This document shows positions 1 through 8,943 of a stretch of DNA of 64,000 nt, piece after piece (the stretch's first letter is position 1; every line of letters begins with the position of its first letter). Below the pieces are notes generated by a model. That model saw nothing but the letters and a program-made list of their open reading frames with translations. It was not told the DNA's origin and made no database searches. Source of the stretch: JBBREP01 sp963716525 (GTDB lineage Bacteria > Actinomycetota > Acidimicrobiia > IMCC26256 > PALSA-610). The position numbers and the translations under genes were made by a program. The stretch covers positions 2,170,001-2,234,000 of the forward strand of contig OY970315.1 of assembly GCA_963716525.1 (NCBI GenBank), in the 5' to 3' direction.

Positions 1-1223
1 TGGAACGACGCCGGCTCGTTGCGATCGCGGTCCTGACGCTCGCGCTCGTGATCGCGGTCACGGTCGTCCTGCTCGCGCGATCCCCGTCGGGCGAGGCCCC
101 CGGGGCCGCGGCGCCCGGGCCGGCGCACTCGGCGTCGGCGACCGCCGCTGGGGTGACGACTACGACCGTCCGTCCGGCCACTACGACGAGCAAGCCGCCG
201 TCGACGGTGGCACCACACGACCCGGCAAGGGACTTCGCCCCCGCGCTCGTGACGACGATCCACGGTCCGATCTCGCCGAAATCGGTGACCGCCACCGGTG
301 CCGGGCTCGTGTTCGCGCAGAACATGATGTACCGGCACACGGTCACCGTGTACGACGCGGCCGGGACCCTGGTGAAGACGATCCCTGACCGCGTCACCCT
401 CGCGGCCTTCGGGTTGGGTGGACATCCGGGCACGTCGCGCGGCGCGCCGGTGGAAGCGGCCGCCGATCCCGCGCACCGGTACGTGTACGTCACGAACTAT
501 TCGATGTACGGCGCGGACTTCGGGCCGGAGGGCTCCGACAACTGCAGCGGGCCGGGCGGCTTGAGTCCAAGCTACGTGTACCGCGTCAACGTCGCGTCGC
601 TCGCGATCGACGGCGTCGCCCAGGTCGGCATGGTTCCCAAGTACGTCGCGGTCACACCCGACAACCGGTATGTGCTCGTCACGAACTGGTGCAGCTACGA
701 CCTCAGTGTCATCGATCGCCGCACGTTCCGCGAGGTCCGCCGTATCCCGCTCGGCGCGTATCCGCGAGGTATCGCGGTCGACCGCGGTTCGGCCGTCGCG
801 TACGTCGCGGTGATGGGCACGTACGACGTGGCGCGCATCGATCTGCGCTCGTTCGCGACCTCCTGGTTCCGCGGCGTTGGTCGTGCGCCTCGGCATCTCG
901 TGCTCGCACCCGACGGCCGGCGGTTGTTCGTGACCCTGAACGGCGGGAACCGTGTCGTGGCGGTCGACACCGCGACGGGCCGGGTCGTCGCCGGTGTGAC
1001 CACCGGTACGCAGCCGCGGAGCATGGCGATATCGGCCGATGGGCAGGCGCTGTACGTGGTGAACTACGTGTCGGACACGGTGTCTGTGCTGCGCGAGTCG
1101 GATCTGAGCGTCGTGCGCACGCTCGCCGTGCCCGACCATCCGATCGGTATCACCTACGAGCCGGTGCAGCACCGGCTCTGGGTCGCTTGCTACACGGGCG
1201 CGATCCTTGTGTACGACGCGTGA
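1..1223 (+). CDS. YVTN-type beta-propeller protein, signal-anchored (start codon one base outside window)
   Basis: The frame is open from base 3 and is preceded by TG, so the ATG or GTG start begins one base left of the window; the whole protein would be about 407 residues. It opens with Glu and three Arg followed by about 20 hydrophobic residues (signal anchor or signal peptide), then a Thr/Pro/Ala-rich linker to about residue 75. The remainder is a run of blades with motifs such as RYVYVTN, YVAVTPDNRYVLVTN and ALYVVN, the YVTN/lactonase-like propeller pattern. Such domains are usually extracytoplasmic binding scaffolds. No catalytic residues are evident and the ligand is unknown. The downstream VOC gene is in another frame about 100 bases on. 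Confidence 0.8.
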   Translation, partial: ERRRLVAIAVLTLALVIAVTVVLLARSPSGEAPGAAAPGPAHSASATAAGVTTTTVRPATTTSKPPSTVAPHDPARDFAPALVTTIHGPISPKSVTATGAGLVFAQNMMYRHTVTVYDAAGTLVKTIPDRVTLAAFGLGGHPGTSRGAPVEAAADPAHRYVYVTNYSMYGADFGPEGSDNCSGPGGLSPSYVYRVNVASLAIDGVAQVGMVPKYVAVTPDNRYVLVTNWCSYDLSVIDRRTFREVRRIPLGAYPRGIAVDRGSAVAYVAVMGTYDVARIDLRSFATSWFRGVGRAPRHLVLAPDGRRLFVTLNGGNRVVAVDTATGRVVAGVTTGTQPRSMAISADGQALYVVNYVSDTVSVLRESDLSVVRTLAVPDHPIGITYEPVQHRLWVACYTGAILVYDA

Positions 1224-1320
1224 GCGCCGAGCTGCTCGTCCGTTGCCGGGCCGCGGTCACACGCCGGCGACGGCGAAGCCGAATGCCCGAGTCGGCTTCC
1301 TCGACGCGAGGCTGGTGAGC

Positions 1321-1713
1321 GTGGCGAGGAGCGACAGACCGGTCGAGCGGATCAGCGCGGTCACACTGCATATCGCCGCCATGGCGCGCAGCGTGGCGTT
1401 CTACGAGGCGCTGGGGTTCAACCGCCTGTACGGCGGTCCCGAGGCCGCGTTCACGAGCTTCCGTGCCGGCGGGGGCTTCCTCAACCTGCAGCTCGATGCG
1501 GCGAGCCCTTCACCGCACGTGGTGTGGGGCCGCGTGATCTTCTGGGTCGGCGACGTCGACGCAATGTACGAGCGCGCGCTCGCGGCCGGGCTGCGCACCG
1601 AGACCGCACCCGCGGACGCGCCCTGGGGCGAGCGCTACTTCCACATCCGCGACCCCGACGGCCACGAGCTCAGCTTCGCCCGGCCGCTGCCGGAGGCTGC
1701 GCCGGACGCTTAG
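1321..1713 (+). CDS. VOC family (glyoxalase/bleomycin-resistance fold) protein
   Basis: This 130-residue protein has the single-module VOC layout: an N-terminal strand with LHIAAM, the helix MARSVAFYEALGF, a central GGGFLNLQL strand, and the C-terminal signature YFHIRDPDGHELSFARP, where His and Glu are the usual metal ligands of this superfamily. Family members are metal-dependent lyases, dioxygenases or small-molecule binding proteins; the substrate cannot be read from the sequence. The GTG at 1321 was chosen because a GAGG lies nine bases upstream (1308-1311). GTG 1315 is possible, and a much longer frame from 1207 would overlap the preceding gene. Confidence 0.8.
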   Translation: MARSDRPVERISAVTLHIAAMARSVAFYEALGFNRLYGGPEAAFTSFRAGGGFLNLQLDAASPSPHVVWGRVIFWVGDVDAMYERALAAGLRTETAPADAPWGERYFHIRDPDGHELSFARPLPEAAPDA

Positions 1714-1723
1714 CTCGTCGCGC

Positions 1724-2029
1724 TCACGCGGGCGGTGCCGCCTCGCCGCCGACTCCCTCCGCGTCGTCGCCCGCTGCGGCGGCCGCGCGTTCCATCTGGG
1801 CTTCGAGCTCGGCCACGTGCGCGACCGCGGCATCGATCTGCGCGCCGGCGTCGTCCGGAGCGTCGCCGCGCCGCTGCTGCACGACGAGGCGACCGATCTG
1901 CTCGAACGTCTCGTCGATCTGCTTGCGCAGCTTCGTCTCCTCGACCTTCTCCTTGCCGACGGCGATGCCGTGCTTCGCCTGCTCGCCGGCCTTGGTCGCC
2001 GCGTCCTTCACCTTGTCGAGAATGCCCAC
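1724..2029 (-). CDS. small charged coiled-coil protein
   Basis: A 101-residue protein starting MGILDKVKDAATKAGEQ, with an amphipathic, Ala/Lys/Glu-rich helical pattern throughout: two predicted helical arms (about 1-50 and 62-85) and an acidic Ala/Gly/Pro tail. The MG(I/L)LDKVK N-terminus is widespread in small actinobacterial proteins of unknown function, which resemble YtxH or stress-associated amphipathic helices. It has no Cys, no membrane segment and no signal peptide. A GGAGGC ribosome site lies just upstream of the ATG. The gene is convergent with the VOC gene ten bases away. Function unknown. Confidence 0.7.
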   Translation of the reverse strand: MGILDKVKDAATKAGEQAKHGIAVGKEKVEETKLRKQIDETFEQIGRLVVQQRRGDAPDDAGAQIDAAVAHVAELEAQMERAAAAAGDDAEGVGGEAAPPA

Positions 2030-2092
2030 GGTGCCTCCTTCGGATGGTGGTGCCCGGGTGCGCGAGCGTATGCCGCGGCGCCGGGCGGCGCC

Positions 2093-3008
2093 TCAGCCCG
2101 CGGGCCGGACGGCGGCCTCGAAGCGCCGTTCGGGCGGGAACTCGAGGCGGGTCAGCCAGTAGTCGGCGTCGAAGGTGTCGTCACCCAACAGGTATCTGAA
2201 CAGCCGGATGCGGTTGACGAACTCGAGGCGCGCCGTGTCGGCCTCGTACCACGGCTGGTACTCGCACAGGATGTCGTGGAGGTCGTGCTCGGCGCGTGCA
2301 GTGGTCTGCCAGAAGATCGGTCGCTGCGCGCGGTCGGCGTCGCTGAAGTCGGAGAGGTCCCACAGGCGGATCTGGCGCACCGTGGGATGCAGGCGGATCT
2401 TCACCATGTGGCGGGTGGTGTCGCTCGCGTTCGATCCGCCGCCGTGCCACATGCCGTGGTGCAGCACGAGCAGCGATCCGGCCGGGCACACCACGTGGCG
2501 CTGGCCGCGGATGTTCTGGTAGCGACCGATCGCGGCCTCGCTCACGACACGCAGGTGGCTCCCGGGGAGGAAGCGGGTGCCGCCCATCTCGAGCGTCACC
2601 TCGTGCGGGTACCACATGATCTGCACGTCGAAGCCGGCCCGCGTGTCGATCGTGGAGTCCTGGTGCCAGTGCTGCGACGGGAACGGCTCCTGCATCCCGA
2701 ACGCCGCCGCGCTCGGCGTGCCCGAGCGTGAGGTGCACGAAGTGATGGTCCACGACGGGATCAGGACCGACGAGGCTCTCGAGGATGCCGCGCACGGCAG
2801 GCTCGGCCACGAGCGCGTGCAGCGAGCTTCCCTCTCGGTATGCGTCGGCGAGCGGCGTGCCCGCCGGAACCTCGGGCACCACCGCCTCGCGCGGCGCCGA
2901 GAGATACCGGTCGTTCACGTCGGGCGGCGTGATGCCGTCGAACATCAGATAGCCGCGGGCCACGAAGCGCGCCATTTCCTTCGTCGTCAGCTTGCGGTAC
3001 TCGCTCAC
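2093..3008 (-). CDS. phytanoyl-CoA dioxygenase family protein, interrupted by a one-base frameshift
   Basis: This is a non-haem Fe(II)/2-oxoglutarate oxygenase of the PhyH family, about 304 residues once repaired. Translation starts at GTG 3008 (VSEYRKLTTKE), overlapping the TGA of the upstream gene by four bases, and runs in one frame to LVGPDPVVDHHFVHLTLG. It then continues in another frame as TPSAAAFGMQEPFPSQHWHQD. Removing one C from the CCC run at 2721-2723 (plus strand) joins the halves. The iron ligands are visible: HQD in HWHQDST and the distal His in LLVLHHGMWHGGG. It is the last gene of the leftward fucose-type operon, suggesting a hydroxylation step or an unrelated passenger. Substrate unknown. 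Confidence 0.75.
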
Positions 3009-3280
3009 GATTCGATCTCCACGATCTGTTCGAACAAGAACTCGTACTTGAGGTACGACGTCTGCGTCTCGGCGCCCGGGTAGTGCGGCACCAGTTGCGA
3101 AGTCTGGAACAGCCGCCAGCCGTCGCGCAGCGCGCCGAGCCCGTCGCGGTAGGGCGGCTCGTCCTCGTCGCCGGCCATCCGGCGCACGGTGCCGGTGCCG
3201 TCCCAGTACGACCAGGCCACGACGGGCGAGTCGAGCGCCGAGTCGGCGAGGTACAGCACGAGCACGTTCTGCCGTCTCAC
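3005..3280 (-). CDS. conserved small protein of unknown function
   Basis: A 91-residue ORF from GTG 3280 (VRRQNVLVLYLADS) to TGA 3005. It overlaps the downstream dioxygenase start in a GTGA junction, indicating translational coupling. It begins with a hydrophobic strand, has a central acidic/Pro segment (GDEDEPPYRDG), and ends with a helical, aromatic-rich stretch (SYLKYEFLFEQIVEIES). There is no signal peptide, Cys or recognisable catalytic motif. Its position between an aldo/keto reductase and a PhyH oxygenase suggests it is an accessory subunit of one of these; that is inference only. Confidence 0.65.
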   Translation of the reverse strand: MRRQNVLVLYLADSALDSPVVAWSYWDGTGTVRRMAGDEDEPPYRDGLGALRDGWRLFQTSQLVPHYPGAETQTSYLKYEFLFEQIVEIES

Positions 3281-3300
3281 GCCGCGGACAGTACGCGCAC

Positions 3301-4236
3301 TTAGTGGAGTGCCGCCCAAAGCGTGGCCGGGACGGGCTGTGACGCGCACTCGACGTCGAACGTGATCTCGTGGGCGGTGCGGGCACCGACCACGATGCTC
3401 GTGACGGCCGGGTGCGCCAGCGCGAACTGCATCGCGATCGCAGGGAGCGGCACGCCGTGCTCGCGTGCAAGGTGCTCGTAGCGCTTCGCGGCGTCGAGCA
3501 ACGCGGGCGGCGCGGGGAAGTAGTCGTAGGTGGCCTCGGCGTCGGGCCGCGCGAGCACGCCGCTGTTGAACACCCCGCCGAGGATCACCCCGACCGACCG
3601 CTCGGCGCAGCGGTCGAGCAGCGCCGCACCGGAACGGTCGAGCAGCGTGTAGCGGCCGGCGAGCAGCACGCAGTCGAGATCGACGTGCTCGAGGAAGCGT
3701 TCGAGCATCGCGTGCTGGTTCATCCCCGCGCCGATCGCGCCCACCATGCCTTCGTCGCGCATCTGTACCAGGGCCGGAAACGCGCCGGCGAGTGCTTCGG
3801 CCTCGTGCGAATCGGGGTCGTGCACGAGCGCGATGTCGACGCGGTCGAGACCGAGCCGCTCGAGACTGGCGTCGAGCGACCGCCGAACGCCGTCGCGCGA
3901 GAAGTCGAACACCGCGGCGCGGTCGGATTGCACTGCGAAGATGCTCGTGTCGACATCGGTCGCGGGCACGAGCACGCGGCCGACCTTCGTCGACACGACG
4001 AACTCGTCGCGGGGCCGCGCCGTGAGCGCCCGGCCGACGCGTGTCTCGGCGAGCCCGTGCCCGTAGAACGGGGCGGTGTCGAAATAGCGGATGCCGGCGT
4101 CCCACGCGGCGGCGAGCGTCGCCTGCGCGTCGTCGTCGCTGACGGCGGTGAACATGTTGCCGAGCGGCGCGCTGCCAAGGCCGAGCCGCGTCACGTCGGG
4201 GCCCCGCCGGCCGATCCGGCGCCGTTCCAACGTCAC
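3301..4236 (-). CDS. aldo/keto reductase, likely L-fucose (or related 6-deoxyhexose) dehydrogenase
   Basis: This 311-residue AKR probably oxidises a sugar C1 with NAD(P)+ as the entry step of non-phosphorylative L-fucose-type catabolism. The catalytic tetrad is visible: Asp and Tyr in YFDTAPFYGHG, Lys in VVSTKVGR and His in ALVHDPDS. The C-terminal cofactor segment is SIVVGARTAHEI. The closest families I recognise are the L-fucose / D-threo-aldose dehydrogenase and pyridoxal dehydrogenase types. GTG 4236 overlaps the enolase TGA by four bases (GTGA), giving an operon of enolase, AKR, small ORF and PhyH. Sugar specificity is inferred from the neighbouring fuconate dehydratase. Confidence 0.8.
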   Translation of the reverse strand: MTLERRRIGRRGPDVTRLGLGSAPLGNMFTAVSDDDAQATLAAAWDAGIRYFDTAPFYGHGLAETRVGRALTARPRDEFVVSTKVGRVLVPATDVDTSIFAVQSDRAAVFDFSRDGVRRSLDASLERLGLDRVDIALVHDPDSHEAEALAGAFPALVQMRDEGMVGAIGAGMNQHAMLERFLEHVDLDCVLLAGRYTLLDRSGAALLDRCAERSVGVILGGVFNSGVLARPDAEATYDYFPAPPALLDAAKRYEHLAREHGVPLPAIAMQFALAHPAVTSIVVGARTAHEITFDVECASQPVPATLWAALH

Positions 4237-5522
4237 GACCGCCACTCGGTGCCGTGCGGGTACGCGAGTGCCGTGTACGACTCGGGATGCATGTCGATCG
4301 AGTATCCCGGCGCGGCGGGCAGCCGGTAGCGGCCATTGACCACACACGCAGGATGCACGAAGTGCTCGTGGAGATGGTCGGCGAACTCGGTGGTGCGATC
4401 GTCGAGCGAACCGCTCACGCACACGTAGTCGATCACCGAGAGGTGCTGCACGTGCTCGCAGAGCCCGAGCCCGCCCGCGTGCGGGCACACCGGCACACCG
4501 AACTTCGCCGCGAGGAGCAGCACTGCGAGCACCTCGTTGACGCCGCCGAGGCGGCACGCGTCGATCTGGCAGTAGTCGATCGCGTCGAGCTGCATCAGCT
4601 GCTTGAAGATCACCCGGTTCGCGGCGTGTTCACCGGTGGCGACGCCGACGGGCGTGATCGCGCGCCGGATCGCCGCGTGGCCCACGATGTCGTCGGGGCT
4701 CGTGGGCTCCTCGATCCAGCGGAGGCCGAACGGTTCGAGCGCCCGCATCCACTCGATCGCGGTGCCCACGTCCCACACCTGGTTCGCGTCGGCCATCAGC
4801 GGGAGGTCACCGATCTCCTCGCGCATCAGCTCGCAGCGCCGCACGTCGGACGCCACGTCGACGCCCACCTTCGTCTTGAAGCAACGCCAGCCGTCGGCGA
4901 GCGCCGCCCGGGTGAGTGCCCGCACCTTCGCCTCCGGATAGCCGAGCCATCCGGCCGACGTGAGGTACGCGGGATAGCCGTCGCGAACGAGCTCGGCGAC
5001 GCGCGCGGCCTTTGTCGGCTCGAGCGCGCGCAGCAGATCGAGCGCCTCGTCGCGATCGAGCGCGTCGGTGAGGTAGCGGAAGTCGACCGCGGCGACGAAC
5101 TGCTCGGGGGTGAGGTCGCACACGAGCTGCCACAGCGGCTTGCCCTCGGTCTTGGCCCAGAGATCCCAGATCGCGTTCACGATCGCGGCGGTCGCGAGGT
5201 GGATCACGCCCTTGTCGGGCCCGAGCCACCGCAACTGGCTGTGGTTCGTGAGCCGGCGCCACATGGCCGCAGGATCGCCCGTGAGCTCGGCGAGCTCGCG
5301 GCCCACGACGAGCGGCGCGAGCTGCTCGATCGCCGCACAGCACAGGTCGTTGCCCTGACCGATCGTGAACGTCATGCCCGTGCCCGAGAGCTCGCCGTCG
5401 GTCTCGAGGAACACGTACGCGCTCGAGTAGTCGGGATCGGTGTGCACCGCGTCCGATCCGGCGAGCGAGCGCGAGGTGGGTGCGCGCACGTCGAGCGTGC
5501 GCGCTGCGGTGATGCGGACCAT
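4233..5522 (-). CDS. enolase-superfamily sugar-acid dehydratase, L-fuconate dehydratase type
   Basis: A 429-residue mandelate racemase-like enolase. The superfamily residues are present: the KxK base motif in CFKTKVGVD, metal ligands Asp in LMADANQVWD, Glu in WIEEPTSPDDI and Glu in GVATGEHAANR, and the His base in VCPHAGGLGLCEHVQHL. The C-terminal block (EHFVHPACVVNGRYRLPAAPGYSIDM) and overall length match L-fuconate dehydratase, which makes 2-keto-3-deoxy-L-fuconate. ATG 5522 starts only 48 bases from the divergent SDR, so a shared promoter region is likely. Together with the AKR and SDR it covers three steps of oxidative fucose breakdown; no lactonase or aldolase/hydrolase is visible nearby. 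Confidence 0.88.
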   Translation of the reverse strand: MVRITAARTLDVRAPTSRSLAGSDAVHTDPDYSSAYVFLETDGELSGTGMTFTIGQGNDLCCAAIEQLAPLVVGRELAELTGDPAAMWRRLTNHSQLRWLGPDKGVIHLATAAIVNAIWDLWAKTEGKPLWQLVCDLTPEQFVAAVDFRYLTDALDRDEALDLLRALEPTKAARVAELVRDGYPAYLTSAGWLGYPEAKVRALTRAALADGWRCFKTKVGVDVASDVRRCELMREEIGDLPLMADANQVWDVGTAIEWMRALEPFGLRWIEEPTSPDDIVGHAAIRRAITPVGVATGEHAANRVIFKQLMQLDAIDYCQIDACRLGGVNEVLAVLLLAAKFGVPVCPHAGGLGLCEHVQHLSVIDYVCVSGSLDDRTTEFADHLHEHFVHPACVVNGRYRLPAAPGYSIDMHPESYTALAYPHGTEWRS

Positions 5523-5570
5523 CGCGGCCGACACTAGGCAGGGTCGCCGCGCACGCGCCATGATGCACAG

Positions 5571-6275
5571 ATGGCGGGACGAGTGGTGGTGGTCACCGGC
5601 GCGCGTGGCGGTATCGGTGACGCGATCGGACAGCGATTCGAGGGCGACGGCGACGTCGTGGTGGGCCTCGACGTGCTCGACGGCTTCGACGTGCGCGACC
5701 CCGACGCCTGCGCCGCCGAGGCCGCTCGCATCGAGTCCGAGGTAGGTCCGGTGGCGGTGCTCTGCAACAACGCCGGAGTGAGCGCGACCGGCAGCGTGGT
5801 GGAGTCGAGCCCCGACGACTGGGAACGCGTCTTCGCGGTGAACGTGTTCGGCGTGGCGAACATGAGCCGCGCGTTCCTGCCGGCGATGCGGGCACGCCGG
5901 GCCGGTGCGGTCGTGAACACATGCTCGGTCGTCGCGTCGGTGGGTCTCGTGGAACGGGCCGTGTACGGCGCGTCCAAGGGAGCCGTGCTCGCGCTCACCA
6001 AGGCGATGGCGGCCGACGAGCTCCCCTACGGCATCCGTGTGAACTGCGTGTCGCCGGGAACCGTGTGGAGTCCGTGGGTGCAGGGCTTGGCTCGCAACTC
6101 TCCCGACCCCGACGCCACGATCGAATCGCTGCGGCGCCGCCAGCCGCTTGGCCGCATGGTGGAGTGCGACGAGGTCGCCGCGGCCGTGCACTACCTCGCC
6201 GCCGAAGCCACGTTCACGACGGGTGCCGACTTCCTGCTCGACGGTGGCATCACCGCCGTGCGGATCGTCACGTGA
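5571..6275 (+). CDS. SDR oxidoreductase, probably 2-keto-3-deoxy-L-fuconate dehydrogenase-like
   Basis: A 234-residue classical short-chain dehydrogenase: the cofactor motif TGARGGIGDAIG near the N-terminus, NNAG, catalytic Ser in NTCSVVAS, and Tyr132/Lys136 in YGASK. The C-terminus TGADFLLDGG is typical. In characterised oxidative L-fucose pathways an SDR oxidises 2-keto-3-deoxy-L-fuconate to the diketo acid, and the divergent fuconate dehydratase 48 bases away makes that role likely. An upstream sugar dehydrogenase role is the alternative. The stop overlaps the GTG of the solute-binding protein by four bases. Confidence 0.85.
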   Translation: MAGRVVVVTGARGGIGDAIGQRFEGDGDVVVGLDVLDGFDVRDPDACAAEAARIESEVGPVAVLCNNAGVSATGSVVESSPDDWERVFAVNVFGVANMSRAFLPAMRARRAGAVVNTCSVVASVGLVERAVYGASKGAVLALTKAMAADELPYGIRVNCVSPGTVWSPWVQGLARNSPDPDATIESLRRRQPLGRMVECDEVAAAVHYLAAEATFTTGADFLLDGGITAVRIVT

Positions 6276-7369
6276 GCGTGGTCCCGAGCGACCCGCTCCG
6301 CGTCGCGCTCGTCGGCGGGCCGATGTACGACCACCTGTACGCGGGGTTCGAGCCCGGCGCCGTCGACGTCGTGGTGCACGCTGACCATCCCACGCTGAAC
6401 CGGCGGGTCGCCGGGATGCTCGCGGCGGGGGAGCGTATCGACGTGCTCGCCACGCACTCGAAGTACGCGCCGTCGCAAGCTCCGTGGCTGCATCCGCTCG
6501 ACGACCTCGTCGATCCCGAGGCAGTCGGGGCGCTTGCGCCGGGCGCGGTCGATCTCTGCCGCTTCGGCGGCAGCCTGCTGAGCGTGCCTCGCCTCATCGA
6601 CGTGCGCATCCTGTGGTGGCGGCGCGACCGCGCCGCGACGCCCCCCGACTCATGGCACGCGCTCGCAGCCTCCCGGCTGCGCTTCGGCTTCCCCGGGCGC
6701 GAGTCGGGACTGTTCGGCACGTTCTTCGAGCTCGTGGTGGGCAACGGCGGCGCGCTGTTCGACGCCGACGGCCGGCCTACGATCGCGAGCCCTTTCGCCG
6801 AGGAAGCGGTGGAGACCCTGCGCGCATTTGCCGCGCGCGCGCCGGACGACCTGCCCGACTGGCATTACGACGACGTGGACGCCGCACTGCTCGACGGCCG
6901 AATCGACGCGGCCGGTGTGTGGCCCGGCGGCTACGGCGCGATCCACGAGCGCGCGCGCGGCACGCTGGCGCCGGCGCTCTATCCGACCGGCCGGGCGCGC
7001 CGCGTGTCGTACTCGGGCTGCCACGCGTGGGCGATCCCCACCACGTGCGCCGACGTCCCGCGCTCGGTCGCGTTCGTGCACGAGCTGATCGGCGCCGCCT
7101 CGCAGGCGCGCGACGCGGCCGGCGGATCGATGTGTGCGCACGGCGAAGCGCTCGCCGCGGTGGAACCGGTCGACGAGATCGACGCGGCCCGCCTCGCGAT
7201 CACGCAGGCGACGATCGCCGGCTCGATGATCACCTACCCGCCCCATCCGCGCTTCCCGGAGCTGGAGGACGCCGGTTGGGCGGCGATCCGCCAGGCCATC
7301 CGCGGCGAACTTGCCGCGGGTGAGGCGCTGGCGCGCGTCCAGTCGGTCGCCGAACACGTGCTCACCTGA
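6272..7369 (+). CDS. extracellular solute-binding-protein-like protein without signal peptide
   Basis: A 365-residue type-1 solute-binding fold (sugar ABC transporter family): N-terminal strand LRVALVGGPMYDHLYAG, hinge segments such as LLSVPRLIDVRILWWRR, and AGVWPGGYGAIHER. Unlike transported family members, the protein starts directly with the first beta strand. The GTG at 6272 overlaps the SDR TGA, and neither a hydrophobic leader nor a lipobox can be found. No permease or ATPase gene is adjacent. It may therefore bind sugar or sugar acid in the cytoplasm, or have a misassembled N-terminus. Co-transcription with the SDR ties it to the fucose-type pathway. Confidence 0.75.
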   Translation: MSVVPSDPLRVALVGGPMYDHLYAGFEPGAVDVVVHADHPTLNRRVAGMLAAGERIDVLATHSKYAPSQAPWLHPLDDLVDPEAVGALAPGAVDLCRFGGSLLSVPRLIDVRILWWRRDRAATPPDSWHALAASRLRFGFPGRESGLFGTFFELVVGNGGALFDADGRPTIASPFAEEAVETLRAFAARAPDDLPDWHYDDVDAALLDGRIDAAGVWPGGYGAIHERARGTLAPALYPTGRARRVSYSGCHAWAIPTTCADVPRSVAFVHELIGAASQARDAAGGSMCAHGEALAAVEPVDEIDAARLAITQATIAGSMITYPPHPRFPELEDAGWAAIRQAIRGELAAGEALARVQSVAEHVLT

Positions 7370-7505
7370 GCCTCGCCGCCACGGCGGCGCCGTCGCGGCG
7401 GCGCCCGCGAAGACAGCACACGTTGGTGCCAGCGAGGACGTTCGGCCCTACCGCGGCGCCGCCAGCCATGCGCAGAGTGACCGCACGTCTCCGAAGGGGT
7501 GTGGC

Positions 7506-8910
7506 GTGTTGACAGGACGAACATGGCTGGCGCGGCGCAGGCGTGCTCTTGACCGTCGTTGCGGTGGCGGCAATCGTGACGCCGCGGACGGCTGCATCGC
7601 GAGCGGCGGCTCCGAGCAGCTCACCGTCGTCGCGCATCAAGCACGTCATCCTGATCTTCCAGGAGAACCGTTCCTTCGACGAGGTGCTTGGTGCCTTCTG
7701 CCAGCAACAACATCGTTGCGACGGCGCGATCGGCAACGTCCGGTTGTCGAACGGTTCGGTCGTCGCAATGCGAAAGAGCCCTGACATCATCACTCCCGAC
7801 CCGTCGCACACGGTCTCGACGCAGCTCACCGACATCGACGGCGGACGAATGGACGGCTGGAACCACATTTCGAGCTGCTACGCGCACGGCGTCAACCAGT
7901 GCCTCACGTACTACACGCCCAGCCAGATACCGAGCCTCTCGGCATTCGCCGGTAAGTACGTGGTGTCCGACCGCACGTTCTCGATGCAGGACAGCCCATC
8001 CTGGGGCGGCCACATCTATGCCGCCGCGGCCACCCAGGACGGCTTCACCGGCGACATCCCACACACCGCGCCCGGCGTCAAGAGCGGGCCGGGATGGGGT
8101 TGTGATTCGAAGCGGGTGGGGGTGTGGATCGACGCCGCGGGCCATCGCTCCGACCAGCCCGCGTGTATCCCTGCCGCGCCGGGTGTGCTCAACAAGGCGC
8201 AGTATCCCTTCGGCGGAGCATTCAGGTCGACGAAGGTGCCGAACGTGCCGACGATCTTCGACCGGCTCGGCGCGCGGCACCTGTCGTGGAAGCTCTACTC
8301 GTCGATCCACGTGTGGTCGATCTGCCCGAACTTCGGCGACTGCTACTACTCCTCGCAGCGGCAGAACGTCGTGTCGCCCAACGCGATCCTCACCGATGCC
8401 CAGCACGGCACGCTGCCGTCGTACTCCGTCCTGCTCCCGGGCGGACCGGGCGGTACCGGTCAGCATCCGCCGGCCTCGATGCTGCGGGGCGACAACTGGA
8501 TCGGCAAGGTCGTGAAGGCGCTCCAGTCGGGCCCCGAGTGGTCGTCGACCGCGGTCTTCATCACCTATGACGACTGCGGGTGCTTCTACGACCACGTCGC
8601 TCCGGGCCACAACCCCGACGGCACCCAGCAGGGGATACGCGAGCCGATGGTGATCGTCAGCCCCTACGCGAAGCACGGCGCGACCGACCACAAGACCGCG
8701 ACGTTGTCGTCGGTGCTCCGCTTCACCGAGGAGACCTTCGGACTGGCGCCGCTCGGCGTCAACGACGCACGCGCGTATGACTACTCGGGCGCATTCGACT
8801 TCACCAAGGCGCCAACGGCCGGACGCGTCTGGCCGGCTCCGCGTCCGATCCCGGCAGCCGAGGCCGCGCTGCTGGCGAAGCAGCCACCGGACGACGACGA
8901 CCCCACATGA
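7506..8910 (+). CDS. secreted phosphoesterase (phospholipase C / AcpA type), frameshifted in the signal peptide
   Basis: A PF04185-type phosphoesterase, about 467 residues once repaired. The N-terminal metal/nucleophile block is IKHVILIFQENRSFDEVLG, followed by SWGGHIYAA, ITYDDCGCFYDHVAP and MVIVSPYAKHG, all hallmark segments of bacterial phospholipase C/acid phosphatases. The in-frame start available to the body is GTG 7543, which gives a hydrophobic leader without positive charges. A well-placed AAGGGG (7494-7499) precedes GTG 7506, whose frame encodes LTGRTWLARRRR. Joining that to VLLTVVAVAAIV by removing one base near 7541 makes a perfect signal peptide. The enzyme probably acts outside the cell on phospholipids or phosphate esters. 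Confidence 0.8.
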
Positions 8911-8943
8911 CGCGCTCGAGGCGCGGCCGCGCACGCCAAACAA

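Noticed and set aside
7374..7400. GC-rich inverted repeats after the solute-binding protein gene
   Set aside because: Short arms in CGCC/GGCG low-complexity sequence and no T-run, so not called as a terminator.
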